Assembly (NCBI GenBank): GCA_947589115.1
Contig: CANPZP010000005.1
Location: 1-53,270, forward strand
Direction of reading: 5' to 3'
From: Candidatus Gastranaerophilales bacterium
Lineage (GTDB): Bacteria; Cyanobacteriota; Vampirovibrionia; Gastranaerophilales; Gastranaerophilaceae
DNA: 53,270 nucleotides
Made by a program: the position numbers and the translations under genes. The stretch's first letter is position 1. The number at the start of each line of letters is the position of its first letter. Below are positions 42,236-49,929 of the stretch, one piece after another. The notes beneath the pieces are model-generated. The model made no database searches. It was not told where the DNA came from and was given only the letters and a program-made list of their open reading frames with translations.

Positions 42236-43088
42236 AAATATACTCGTGCTTAAAGATGTAAAATCCGCCGTTTAAAGCCCTATATCTCCATAAATTAGCA
42301 GTTTTACCCTTTACCCTTTCATTACCTTCTATATTTTTAACAATACAAGCTTTTGTTTTAAACCCTATTTCCTGCATTCTTTTTGCACACTCAAACCCAA
42401 GCATTATAAGCTCGCCTTTTTTATATTCATCTCCGATGATTAAAGCCGCATATCTCCCTTTTTCAAGCATGTCATACCCGTTTTGTGCGGTTTGCTTGAA
42501 TAATGCATAAAACTCATCCGTATTTTTACAATTGGATAAATCTTCTTTTTTATCGGAAAACTTTATAATGTCATCATATGGAGGATGAAGCATTAAAAAT
42601 TGAACTTTATTTTCTCTTAAAATATCCAATTCGGCTTGGATTTTTTCCGTCACATTCTTATTTGAACTGTCAGAACAAATTAATCTTACATCCGTGACCA
42701 ACTCTTTTTGAGAAAATTTATTTTTAACTATATCAACCTGTTCTTGCTTTAATTCAACCCCAATACATCTTCTGTTCATATTTACGGCTTCTATAGCCGA
42801 AGTCCCCGAGCCTAAAAATAAATCAAGAACCACATCCCCTTTTTTTGTATATCTTTCATATAACTGTTGAGCAATCTGGGGTATATAATTACCGTGATAA
42901 TCATTACTGTGGCCGTTTGTATTATCTCTTGATGCAAATTCCCACCACGTATCCGTTTTTATATGCGAATAATTTTTCCAATTATCCAGCTCTATATCAT
43001 TGTAAGGCTTTGTTACAGGACTCTTTGCTATATGCAGTTCCGGCCTGTTTTCAATCGTTATTTTCTTTTTTGTATTAGTTTTGCCCAT
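42216..43088 (-). CDS. DNA methyltransferase, N6-adenine/N4-cytosine type
   Basis: The 290-aa enzyme has the SAM motif DLFLGSGTSAIEA (89-101) before the catalytic motif HPPYDD (168-173), with His in place of the usual Asp/Asn/Ser. The order I then IV and the segment GVELKQEQVDI fit N6/N4 amino-methyltransferases (PF01555-like). The target-recognition part is not separable by eye. No restriction endonuclease lies nearby, so it is an orphan, with a DUF1653-like protein as its only partner. GGGG precedes the ATG by about 5 bases. A 7-bp palindrome (43101-43125) sits at its promoter. Confidence 0.8.
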   Translation of the reverse strand: MGKTNTKKKITIENRPELHIAKSPVTKPYNDIELDNWKNYSHIKTDTWWEFASRDNTNGHSNDYHGNYIPQIAQQLYERYTKKGDVVLDLFLGSGTSAIEAVNMNRRCIGVELKQEQVDIVKNKFSQKELVTDVRLICSDSSNKNVTEKIQAELDILRENKVQFLMLHPPYDDIIKFSDKKEDLSNCKNTDEFYALFKQTAQNGYDMLEKGRYAALIIGDEYKKGELIMLGFECAKRMQEIGFKTKACIVKNIEGNERVKGKTANLWRYRALNGGFYIFKHEYIYVFQKV

Positions 43089-43100
43089 ATTTCCCCAAAT

Positions 43101-43125
43101 CTATACTGCTTTTTGTTTAGTATAG
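43101..43125. promoter_or_regulatory. Palindrome at the methyltransferase promoter
   Basis: CTATACT/AGTATAG arms (43101-43107, 43119-43125) with 11 bases between them lie 13 bp before the methyltransferase ATG. On the minus strand one arm includes TATACT, a candidate -10. It could be an autoregulatory operator or a leader hairpin. Confidence 0.35.
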
Positions 43126-43255
43126 AAAATTTTGTTATATTCTAAATCATTCATTTTTATGATTTATCTTTAATCCTTGATATAGACTATAAAATCCTTA
43201 AAATATTAATGAATAAAATCTTTAGACTTCAAAAAAAATACAACATATATATGAT

Positions 43256-43284
43256 TTGTTAACATGTTAAAAAATATATATTAT
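43256..43284 (+). promoter_or_regulatory. Promoter with palindrome before the export operon
   Basis: TTGTTA (43256-43261), 17 bases and TATTAT (43279-43284) form a sigma70-like promoter 29 bases before the ATG. A perfect 12-bp palindrome TTAACATGTTAA (43259-43270) overlaps the -35 and could be a repressor site. Confidence 0.45.
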
Positions 43285-43312
43285 TTTTGAGGGATAAAGA
43301 TTAGGGTGGAGA

Positions 43313-44470
43313 ATGACAGCTTTAAAACCTAAAAAAAATAATAACATCAGCGGAAATTATAATCTTTTTAAAGATTATCCCTATTTTGACATTAATATTT
43401 ATCAAAATATTAAAAAAATTACGGATGAATTTTTCGGTAAAGACATCAGTCTAAGGTTTATAAGTATTTCGAAAGAAGAAAATATCCTGTTCTACGGAGA
43501 TGAATACTTTGTAAATAAAATCCCCGTAACGAAGCTGTCTGATATAAAAATAAGAATATCGGCAAATGCGGTATCTTCATTGCTTGATAATACTCTGGGC
43601 GCAAGCGAAATTCCCTTTGAATTAAAAAAACTTACAGACATTGAAGCAAGACTTATAAAATCATATACGGTTGCAATATATAACAGTATTGAAAATCAGT
43701 TAATAAAAACAGAATTAAATAAAAAAGTAATCGAAAACGCAAAAGAGTATGATTTTACATTTTATGTTCGTATAAATAATGAACATGCCGGAAAAATAAT
43801 TTTATCTATTCCAGAATATATGCTTAATGAAATTGAACCTGCAGTATATGAAGATAAATTTTCATTTGACGATTTTAAAAAAGTCAAAGTTTTAATGAAC
43901 ATCATAGCAGGCTCATCAAAAATAACCTTAAATGAAATAAAAGCAATAGAAGAAGGAGATATTATTCTTCTTGAGAACAGTGACATAAATAAAATGTCAG
44001 TAGAATGGGAAGAAGAAAATATATATTTCAGAATAAATCCAAACCCATCATTAATAATAAATGTTGATAAAAACGGAGGCAATCATATGGAAGATGAAAC
44101 AAGCTCTAAATCTCAAAATATGTGGGATTCAATTCTTGTTGATATTGTTGCGGAGTTTGATAATGTAAAATTAACCTTAGGAGAATTAAAACAAATATCC
44201 GAAGGGTTAGTTCTTGATTTAGGCTCGGTATACGATAACAAAATAAAACTCAGAGTGGAAAATCAAACCGTAGCAAGCGGCGAATTAGTAATATTAAATG
44301 ACCGTTACGGAGTAAGAATTAACAGTGTCATAAAAAATAAAGGCGCTCAAAAAAGTAATTCCGCCGTAAATAAATCAAATTCATCACCTGAAAATCAAAG
44401 CGGAAATGAAGAAAAAGATAAGGAAAATTTTGATTACAGCGACTTTGAAATAGAAGATGAAAGTATATAA
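43313..44470 (+). CDS. FliM/FliN fusion-like switch protein (SctQ-like)
   Basis: The 385-aa protein begins with a FliM-middle/CheC-like region (to about 195, with LKKLTDIEARLIKSYTVAIYNSIENQL and AGKIILSIPEYML). Two SPOA domains follow: one at about 200-255 (ITLNEIKAIEEGDIILLE) and one at about 270-335 (KLTLGELKQISEGLVLDLG). Flagella normally split these over FliM and FliN; type III secretion uses one SctQ protein with both. The FliM CheY-binding peptide is absent from the N-terminus. The tail after 345 is Ser/Asn/Glu-rich. It heads an operon with FliO-, FliP-, FliQ- and FliR-like genes. A second start inside the gene is listed separately. Confidence 0.8.
   Translation: MTALKPKKNNNISGNYNLFKDYPYFDINIYQNIKKITDEFFGKDISLRFISISKEENILFYGDEYFVNKIPVTKLSDIKIRISANAVSSLLDNTLGASEIPFELKKLTDIEARLIKSYTVAIYNSIENQLIKTELNKKVIENAKEYDFTFYVRINNEHAGKIILSIPEYMLNEIEPAVYEDKFSFDDFKKVKVLMNIIAGSSKITLNEIKAIEEGDIILLENSDINKMSVEWEEENIYFRINPNPSLIINVDKNGGNHMEDETSSKSQNMWDSILVDIVAEFDNVKLTLGELKQISEGLVLDLGSVYDNKIKLRVENQTVASGELVILNDRYGVRINSVIKNKGAQKSNSAVNKSNSSPENQSGNEEKDKENFDYSDFEIEDESI
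44087..44470 (+). CDS. Internal start giving a FliN-like short product
   Basis: Codon 259 of the switch gene is ATG, preceded by a perfect GGAGG (44075-44079) at 7-base spacing, a better site than that of the full-length start. It would make a 127-aa protein starting MEDETSSKSQNMWDSILVDI that holds only the second SPOA domain plus the acidic tail, which is the size and content of FliN. Known SctQ genes (YscQ, SpaO) make such a short form, which joins the long form in the cytosolic sorting platform. Expression here is inferred from sequence only. Confidence 0.6.
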   Translation: MEDETSSKSQNMWDSILVDIVAEFDNVKLTLGELKQISEGLVLDLGSVYDNKIKLRVENQTVASGELVILNDRYGVRINSVIKNKGAQKSNSAVNKSNSSPENQSGNEEKDKENFDYSDFEIEDESI

Positions 44471-44508
44471 TCAAGATGCTTGATTAAACTTCATTAAAGT
44501 GAGGATAT

Positions 44509-44790
44509 ATGAACGGTTATATTATAAATTTTTTGGTATACACAATGGCAATGATAGGATTTATCACCTTGGCATTGATTATATACAAAAAATCAGTAAA
44601 TATTAACACAGGTACAATGAATAAAGACTTTTTAAAAGTTGAAAATTTTCTAAGACTAAGTGCTTCCAAAACAATATATGTAATAAAAGCCGGAAATGAG
44701 AAATTTCTTATAGCGGCAGATATGTCAAATACAACGATGTTAGCAAAACTAAGTAATGAGAATAGATACGAAGAAATAACCAAGAATTAG
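44509..44790 (+). CDS. FliO-like protein
   Basis: The 93-aa protein has one N-terminal membrane helix (about 5-26) and a small cytoplasmic domain with LRLSASKTIYVIKAGNEKFLIAADMSNTTMLAKL, which matches the FliO pattern of two short strand blocks. FliO assists assembly of the FliP ring in flagella and is usually lacking in injectisomes, so it argues for flagellar ancestry. GAGG precedes the ATG by 5-6 bases. It lies between the switch protein and FliP genes, the normal fliO position. Confidence 0.7.
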   Translation: MNGYIINFLVYTMAMIGFITLALIIYKKSVNINTGTMNKDFLKVENFLRLSASKTIYVIKAGNEKFLIAADMSNTTMLAKLSNENRYEEITKN

Positions 44791-44801
44791 CAGAGGAAAT
44801 T

Positions 44802-45443
44802 ATGGAAACAGTATTAAGAGATTTAAGTCCCGTTTTACAGTTATTAATTATGATGGCAATTTTTTCAATATTGCCGTTTGCATTTGTATGTATGACGAGT
44901 TTTTTAAGATATGCAATAGTATTTGGTTTTTTGAAACAGGCATTAGGTGCGCAGCAAATCCCTCCTGCGATTGTACTGGTCGGATTATCGTTGATTTTAA
45001 CATTTTATACAATGGGACCTGTTTTTCAACAGATGTATGAAATGGGGTCTAAACCGTATGAAAAAAACGGTTCAATTGTACTGGCGTTAAATGAAGGTTC
45101 AAAACCGTTAAAAGAATTTATGTTAAAGCAAACAAGAGAAAAAGACTTAGCATTTTTTATACAACTGACCAGAAAAGAAGCGCCAAAATCGGTAGAAGAA
45201 GTAAGTATATTTGAAGTAGCACCGGCATTCATTTTAAGTGAATTAAAAACGGCATTTGAAATAAGTTTTATTATATTTGTACCGTTTATAATATTAGATT
45301 TGGTAGTGGCTAATGTGTTATTGGCATTAGGTATGTTCATGTTGTCGCCGACAATTATATCTTTGCCGTTTAAACTGTTAATATTTATAGCAGTTGACGG
45401 CTGGAGCCTTATTGTAAACGGCTTGGTCGGAAGTTTCAATTAA
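44802..45443 (+). CDS. fliP: FliP/SctR export-gate protein
   Basis: FliP forms the core ring of the export gate together with FliQ and FliR. The 213-aa sequence has four hydrophobic segments and the signatures FVCMTSFLRYAIVFGFLKQALGAQQIPPA, FILSELKTAFEISFIIFVPF and LALGMFMLSPTIISLPFKLLIF. A cleavable signal peptide, usual in FliP but not in SctR, is absent, and the length is that of SctR. The name fliP is kept because of the FliO-like neighbour. AGAGG precedes the ATG. Confidence 0.92.
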   Translation: METVLRDLSPVLQLLIMMAIFSILPFAFVCMTSFLRYAIVFGFLKQALGAQQIPPAIVLVGLSLILTFYTMGPVFQQMYEMGSKPYEKNGSIVLALNEGSKPLKEFMLKQTREKDLAFFIQLTRKEAPKSVEEVSIFEVAPAFILSELKTAFEISFIIFVPFIILDLVVANVLLALGMFMLSPTIISLPFKLLIFIAVDGWSLIVNGLVGSFN

Positions 45444-45456
45444 GGGATTATAAGCT

Positions 45457-45954
45457 ATGGAACTATTAATGGAATTTTTAGCAAAAGGACTTGTAACAAT
45501 GCTTATGATAGCAATGCCTTGTGTATTAACGGCTGCCGTTATCGGTCTTATAGTCGGTATTTTACAAGCCGTAACACAAGTGCAGGAACAGACTATTGCC
45601 GCAGCGCCTAAAATTTTTGCGGTTTTCCTTGTCATTATTATTTTAGGTTCAGGTTATGTTAAGCTTCTTTCCAATATGTTTAATGAAGGTTCTGTGATTG
45701 CATTTGAGGTTATTCCAAAATCTGACGATTTTGTATTGCCTCCCGGATATTATAATTATACAAAACCGTTTATTGATGAAATGAAAAACGATATGAAGTT
45801 TGATACTACACCTATGTCCCATATATTAAACTCATCAAAAGCGCCGCAAAGCATTAATAATTCAAATAAATATAACTATTTGAGAAACGGAGCAAAAGAT
45901 ATACCCACACCCAATCTTGCCGAAAGAAAAAAGATAATGGAAAATAAAAGGTAA
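45457..45954 (+). CDS. fliQ: FliQ/SctS export-gate protein with C-terminal extension
   Basis: The first 85 residues are a standard FliQ helical hairpin (VTMLMIAMPCVLTAAVIGLIVGILQAVTQVQEQTIAAAPKIFAVFLVIII). FliQ proteins usually end near residue 90, but this one continues to 165. The extra part is hydrophilic, Asn/Lys-rich and without a known domain (PPGYYNYTKPFIDEMKND and onward). The reading frame is clean and reaches six bases before fliR, so the extension is not a sequencing frameshift into fliR. It could contact the cytosolic face of the gate or be a remnant fusion. Confidence 0.88.
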   Translation: MELLMEFLAKGLVTMLMIAMPCVLTAAVIGLIVGILQAVTQVQEQTIAAAPKIFAVFLVIIILGSGYVKLLSNMFNEGSVIAFEVIPKSDDFVLPPGYYNYTKPFIDEMKNDMKFDTTPMSHILNSSKAPQSINNSNKYNYLRNGAKDIPTPNLAERKKIMENKR

Positions 45955-45959
45955 ATTGA

Positions 45960-46742
45960 ATGCTTGACGTCATAATGAATGAATTTCCAAAATATTTTCC
46001 GGAAGTCAATAATATACTGACGGGCGGAATCCCTATTTTTGCGAGAGTAGCGGGATTAATGCGTTCAGCACCTTTTTTAAGAAGAACTGAAATACCTGTT
46101 ATAGCCAGAGTAGGATTAACGCTTATTTTTACAATAATGCTTTCAATGATATTAAAACCTCAAATGCCTCCGCAGGGTGTTTCAATGTTTTATTCAGTAT
46201 TAATAAATTTTCTTGCAGGAGCATTAATCGGATTTATTGTTAATTGTATTGTTATGGCTATAGAAAGCGGCGGGGATATGATAAATATGCAGCAAGGTGT
46301 TTCCTCCGCAACAATTATGGACCCGACTACCTCTGCGCAAGTATCAATAATGGGCAGACTATTCAGCTTGTTCGGTTTAATAATTTTTTTGGAAATCGGA
46401 GGAGCTTATTGGACATTTAATGCTTTTATAAGAAGTTTTGAAATATTTCCTGTTTACGACTCTTTTATCCCGATTGACGAAATTGTTAATATGCCTTATT
46501 TAATTAAAATTACTTCCAATGTTTTATATATAGGACTCCAAATAGCTTCTCCCGTTTTGTTAGCAACTTTGGGCCAAGATATTATTCTCGGTATTATTTC
46601 CAAAACCGCCCCTCAAGTTAACGTATTTCAAATGAGTTTCTTATTTAAACCCTGCATGGGCGCTGCTATCTTAATAGTTGTTTTACCTATGATTTTTAAT
46701 ATTATATGTGATTTCTATGCATCTTTTTCCAATATTTTTTAA
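45960..46742 (+). CDS. fliR: FliR/SctT export-gate protein
   Basis: The 260-aa polytopic membrane protein has FARVAGLMRSAPFLRRTEIPVIARVGLTLIF near the start, EIGGAYWTFNAF in the middle and a hydrophobic C-terminus (AAILIVVLPMIFNIICDF), all FliR-like. FliR plugs the FliP-FliQ gate. AAAGG lies about 9 bases before the ATG, just after fliQ. flhB/sctU, which normally follows, is absent; the next gene faces it from the other strand. Confidence 0.92.
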   Translation: MLDVIMNEFPKYFPEVNNILTGGIPIFARVAGLMRSAPFLRRTEIPVIARVGLTLIFTIMLSMILKPQMPPQGVSMFYSVLINFLAGALIGFIVNCIVMAIESGGDMINMQQGVSSATIMDPTTSAQVSIMGRLFSLFGLIIFLEIGGAYWTFNAFIRSFEIFPVYDSFIPIDEIVNMPYLIKITSNVLYIGLQIASPVLLATLGQDIILGIISKTAPQVNVFQMSFLFKPCMGAAILIVVLPMIFNIICDFYASFSNIF

Positions 46743-46744
46743 AC

Positions 46745-46771
46745 AAAAAAAAGCCGAAAATATATTTCGGC
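46745..46771 (-). terminator. Terminator of the minus-strand gene 46795-47322
   Basis: A 7-bp perfect stem GCCGAAA/TTTCGGC (46753-46759, 46765-46771) is followed on the minus strand by eight Ts (46752-46745). It may also slow plus-strand transcription from fliR. Confidence 0.7.
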
Positions 46772-46794
46772 AAGTTTAAAAAAGTAACAATGTA

Positions 46795-47322
46795 TTAGGC
46801 AAAAATATTTAATGAGTTCAATTGATATTCCGTATCATCAACTTCTTCGTCCTTATCAACTTTTGCATAGAACGAAAACGGATTTGAACCTCTTTTATCT
46901 TTATTCATATCTTTTGTTTCCGTAATTTGAGATGAAGCAATAATTACCTCATTTTCAACTGCCGGCTGAATATTATCAACGGAGATAACAACTTTGCCGC
47001 TATTTTCTTTTGACGTAAAAAGACTTTGAGCTGCTTGAGAATTTAAATATTGAATATTAACAGTGAATGCTTTACTCAAATTTAAATCAAAATCAACAGC
47101 AGCCTTGGAAGCTTTTATAGCGGTTTCAGTGCTTGTTCTGGCTGCATACAAATCAGTGCCGATATCTATTCTGTTAAACTTTGATAAATCTAACTTTGAT
47201 ACATCAACACTTTGTTCTTTATTCGGATTTAAGATTTGTTCTGCTACTTTTTCTAATGCACGCTGGTCTATAATTGACTTAGGCGCATTATAAGAATATA
47301 CAGAACCCACATTTAATCCCAT
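46795..47322 (-). CDS. Hypothetical protein beside the export operon
   Basis: No family is recognised for this 175-aa protein. It has no signal peptide or membrane helix. The start MGLNVGSVYSYNAPKSIIDQ is polar, residues 60-100 are helical (ARTSTETAIKASKAAVDFDLNLSKAF) and the end is acidic. Its position converging on fliR, together with a shared TTTGTTAACAT element upstream (47411-47421, also at 43255-43265 before the export operon), raises the possibility of a secreted substrate or accessory of that machine. This is speculative. Confidence 0.65.
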   Translation of the reverse strand: MGLNVGSVYSYNAPKSIIDQRALEKVAEQILNPNKEQSVDVSKLDLSKFNRIDIGTDLYAARTSTETAIKASKAAVDFDLNLSKAFTVNIQYLNSQAAQSLFTSKENSGKVVISVDNIQPAVENEVIIASSQITETKDMNKDKRGSNPFSFYAKVDKDEEVDDTEYQLNSLNIFA

Positions 47323-47433
47323 TTTTTTGCCTTTTCTCCATTGTTCTTTATGTTTTCTTTATCGGCATTTTATTTTTAATTCTTTAGTTTTTATTCAAAA
47401 AAAGTTAATATTTGTTAACATTTATATAAAAAA

Positions 47434-47448
47434 ACGTTAAATTAACGT
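47434..47448. promoter_or_regulatory. 15-bp palindrome before rplS
   Basis: ACGTTAA-A-TTAACGT is a perfect palindrome in the divergent gap between the hypothetical gene (47322) and rplS. It may be an operator for either gene; no T-run supports a terminator role on the plus strand. Confidence 0.35.
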
Positions 47449-47466
47449 AAAAAAAGAAAAAAATAC

Positions 47467-47495
47467 TTGAAGAAAAATTTTGTTTTAAATAATAT
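47467..47495 (+). promoter_or_regulatory. Putative promoter for rplS
   Basis: TTGAAG (47467-47472), 17 bases and TAATAT (47490-47495) lie 39 bases before the chosen rplS start. Confidence 0.45.
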
Positions 47496-47533
47496 ATAAA
47501 AATGATAAATAAAGAATGAAAAGGAATGCAATT

Positions 47534-47887
47534 ATGAACCCTATAGTAGAAGATTTAGGAAAAGAATATTTAAATAAAGAATTACCGGAATTAAATCCGG
47601 GAGATACAGTCAGAGTATCCGTAAGAATTGTTGAAGGCAACAAAGAAAGAACACAGGCTTTTGAAGGAACAATCCTTAAAAAAAGAGGAAGCGGAATAGG
47701 TAAAACTATTACTGTAAGAAAAATATTCCAAGGTGTCGGTGTTGAACGTGTATTCCCGGTTTATTCACCTCGTGTTGAAAAAATTACCATAGTTAGAAGA
47801 GGCGATGTAAAACGTGCTAAATTATATTATTTAAGAGAACGTTCAGGTAAAGCTACACGTATCAGAGAAAAAATAGAAAAGAAATAA
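47534..47887 (+). CDS. rplS: 50S ribosomal protein L19
   Basis: L19 sits at the 30S-50S interface. [44 protein letters not shown] and [23 protein letters not shown] are diagnostic. The ATG at 47534 is chosen over one at 47516, because AAGGA lies 10 bases before it and the resulting 117 aa matches the usual length. It starts the rplS-rbgA-rnhB set, an order also known in Firmicutes. Confidence 0.97.
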   Translation: MNPIVEDLGKEYLNKELPELNPGDTVRVSVRIVEGNKERTQAFEGTILKKRGSGIGKTITVRKIFQGVGVERVFPVYSPRVEKITIVRRGDVKRAKLYYLRERSGKATRIREKIEKK

Positions 47888-47907
47888 TTTTTATTATTTA
47901 TATAAAT

Positions 47908-47948
47908 AAAAGCCATAGTCATAGTTTATACTTTGAATATGGCTTTTG
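47908..47948 (+). terminator. Hairpin terminator or attenuator after rplS
   Basis: A perfect 10-bp stem AAAAGCCATA/TATGGCTTTT (47908-47917, 47938-47947) with a 20-base loop ends in Ts. It lies between rplS and rbgA and could make rbgA expression partial. Confidence 0.6.
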
Positions 47949-47966
47949 TTTATAAAAGAGGTATTT

Positions 47967-48809
47967 ATGGAACATATTCAATGGTATCCCGGACATATTG
48001 CAAAAGCAGAAAAGAAACTTAAAGAACAGATGAGTTTCGTTGATGTTGTTATTGAGGTTTTAGATTCCAGAATCCCTGAAAGCTCTTCCTATCCTGAGAT
48101 TAATAAACTTTTAAAAGATAAACCCAGATTAATATTATTAAATAAATCCGATTTAGCAGATGCAGCATATACAAAAAAATGGATAAACAAAATAAAAACC
48201 GAAACAAACTGCAATGTTATTCCGACCAGTGCTTCCGATAATAAGGATTTGTCAAAAATATTAAACAAAATAATAGAGTTAGGCCAGCCAAAAATAATTT
48301 CGCTGGTGAAAAAAGGATTGCTGCCAAGAGCAGTAAGAGTAATGGTTGTAGGGATGCCAAATGTCGGTAAATCAAGTATAATAAATAAATTAATCAGAAA
48401 AACAAAAGCTAAAACCGGCGCAAAGGCAGGAGTTACAAGAGAGCAGCAATGGGTAAGAATTAATCCGAAAGTTGATTTACTTGATACTCCGGGCATTATA
48501 CCTTTAAAGTTAGAAAATCAAAATAAAGCATATAAGCTTGCATACGTTGATTCCATAGGCGAAAATGCCTATGATGTCGAAGCGGTTGCAAATATTTTCA
48601 TTAAAGATATTAATGAACTGTATCCGGATTTAATAAAGCAGCATTATAAACTTGAAAACCAAGATATTACATTAGAAAATATATCACTTGCAAGAAATTG
48701 GATAATATCCGGACAAAAAGCAGATTTAAAAAGGTGCGCACAAAATATATTAAATGATTTCAGACTGGGCAGACTGGGAAAATTAACTTTAGACAGGACA
48801 GATGAATAA
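47967..48809 (+). CDS. rbgA: Ribosome biogenesis GTPase RbgA
   Basis: RbgA (YlqF) is a circularly permuted GTPase needed for a late step of 50S assembly. The permuted order is visible: NKSDLAD (G4) first, then GMPNVGKSSIINKL (G1) and LDTPGI (G3). HIQWYPGHIAKAEKKLKE is the family's N-terminal signature. The ATG at 47967 is chosen because AGAGG lies 6 bases before it; an in-frame ATG 7 codons earlier has no ribosome site. It overlaps rnhB by 8 bases. Confidence 0.95.
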   Translation: MEHIQWYPGHIAKAEKKLKEQMSFVDVVIEVLDSRIPESSSYPEINKLLKDKPRLILLNKSDLADAAYTKKWINKIKTETNCNVIPTSASDNKDLSKILNKIIELGQPKIISLVKKGLLPRAVRVMVVGMPNVGKSSIINKLIRKTKAKTGAKAGVTREQQWVRINPKVDLLDTPGIIPLKLENQNKAYKLAYVDSIGENAYDVEAVANIFIKDINELYPDLIKQHYKLENQDITLENISLARNWIISGQKADLKRCAQNILNDFRLGRLGKLTLDRTDE

Positions 48810-49452
48810 ATTATTTTTATATGATAAAAAACTTTTAAAAAAGTATGATTATATAATAGGTACGGATGAAGCCGGAAGAGGGCCGGGTGCCGGCCCTGTT
48901 TATGCCGCTGCTGTTTGTTTCCCTTGTTTTAATAATAATCTTATATCGGATTTAAACGGGATTAATGATTCAAAACAACTTACGGAAAAAAAACGTGAAG
49001 AATTTTTTGATATTATAACCAATAACTCAATTTTTTCCGTATATCAAGGAAGTGTTGAGGAAATAGAGAAATTTAATATATTAAGAACTTCACTAATGAT
49101 GATGAATAAAGCCTGCAATGAGGTAATTTCAAAACTGGATTCTGAAAATATATTAGTATTAACAGACGGAAATAAAAAAATAATTAATTTCCCCTATAAT
49201 CAACAAACGATTATAAAAGGGGACGGAAAAAGTGCCTCAATAGCAGCTGCAAGCATTATTGCAAAAGTAATGCGAGATAAATTTATGTCTGAAATAGATA
49301 AACAATATCCCATGTATAAATGGGCAAAAAATAAAGGGTATTTAACAAAAGAACATTTAGATGCCGTAGACAAGTTCGGTTTAACAAAATGGCACAGAAA
49401 AAAATTTTTCCGCAATCATTTTGAAAAAGCCGAACAACTGCATTTAATATAA
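48802..49452 (+). CDS. rnhB: Ribonuclease HII
   Basis: RNase HII cuts RNA in RNA-DNA hybrids, including single ribonucleotides. The 216-aa protein has GTDEAGRGPGAGPVYAA (D22 and E23), NDSKQLTEKKREE, LTDGNKK (third acid) and SIIAKVMRDKFM with the downstream GYLTKEH. The 8-base overlap with rbgA indicates coupling. It ends only four bases from the convergent superoxide reductase gene, with no terminator between them. Confidence 0.96.
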   Translation: MNKLFLYDKKLLKKYDYIIGTDEAGRGPGAGPVYAAAVCFPCFNNNLISDLNGINDSKQLTEKKREEFFDIITNNSIFSVYQGSVEEIEKFNILRTSLMMMNKACNEVISKLDSENILVLTDGNKKIINFPYNQQTIIKGDGKSASIAAASIIAKVMRDKFMSEIDKQYPMYKWAKNKGYLTKEHLDAVDKFGLTKWHRKKFFRNHFEKAEQLHLI

Positions 49453-49456
49453 TATG

Positions 49457-49858
49457 TTAATCAATATCTTTACCAACCCAAAGACCGTGAATATTACATA
49501 ATTCACGAGGCATAAATCCCTGATGTACACAATTATTTTTTAACTCCAGCTTCGGTTCATCTCCAGGGCTTAAATATTTTCTTTTTATATATTTTTTATC
49601 CGAAGAAACAGCCTCTATAAAAATAATATAGTGATTTTCTTCCATCGGATGCGGGATAGAACCGACTCTTATTGTTTTATTTTCTCCCTCCATACTAATA
49701 ATAGGAACATGTTTTTCCTCAAATTCTTCATCTGAAGATTTTTCCTCCATTTGTTCCATCGGAACTGAACAGCATACCAATTGCCCCATGCCCGGATTAA
49801 TTATCTCAACAATATTCCCGCAAATATTACATTTATATAATTGTAATTTTTCAGTCAT
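49457..49858 (-). CDS. dfx: Desulfoferrodoxin (two-iron superoxide reductase)
   Basis: This 133-aa protein reduces superoxide to peroxide without making oxygen, as is usual in anaerobes. Center I ligands are C10, C13, C29 and C30 (desulforedoxin-type CNIC...CC). Center II ligands are H50 in EEKHVPII, H70, H76, C121 and H124 in CNIHGLW, with catalytic K49. It has a textbook AAAGGAGG ribosome site 6 bases before the ATG, suggesting high expression. It is a single gene. Confidence 0.96.
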   Translation of the reverse strand: MTEKLQLYKCNICGNIVEIINPGMGQLVCCSVPMEQMEEKSSDEEFEEKHVPIISMEGENKTIRVGSIPHPMEENHYIIFIEAVSSDKKYIKRKYLSPGDEPKLELKNNCVHQGFMPRELCNIHGLWVGKDID

Positions 49859-49929
49859 AGAAAACCTCCTTTAGATTTAAAGAAGTATAATACTAAGCAA
49901 GGCTGAATAAATTACCTTATTTAATAAAT

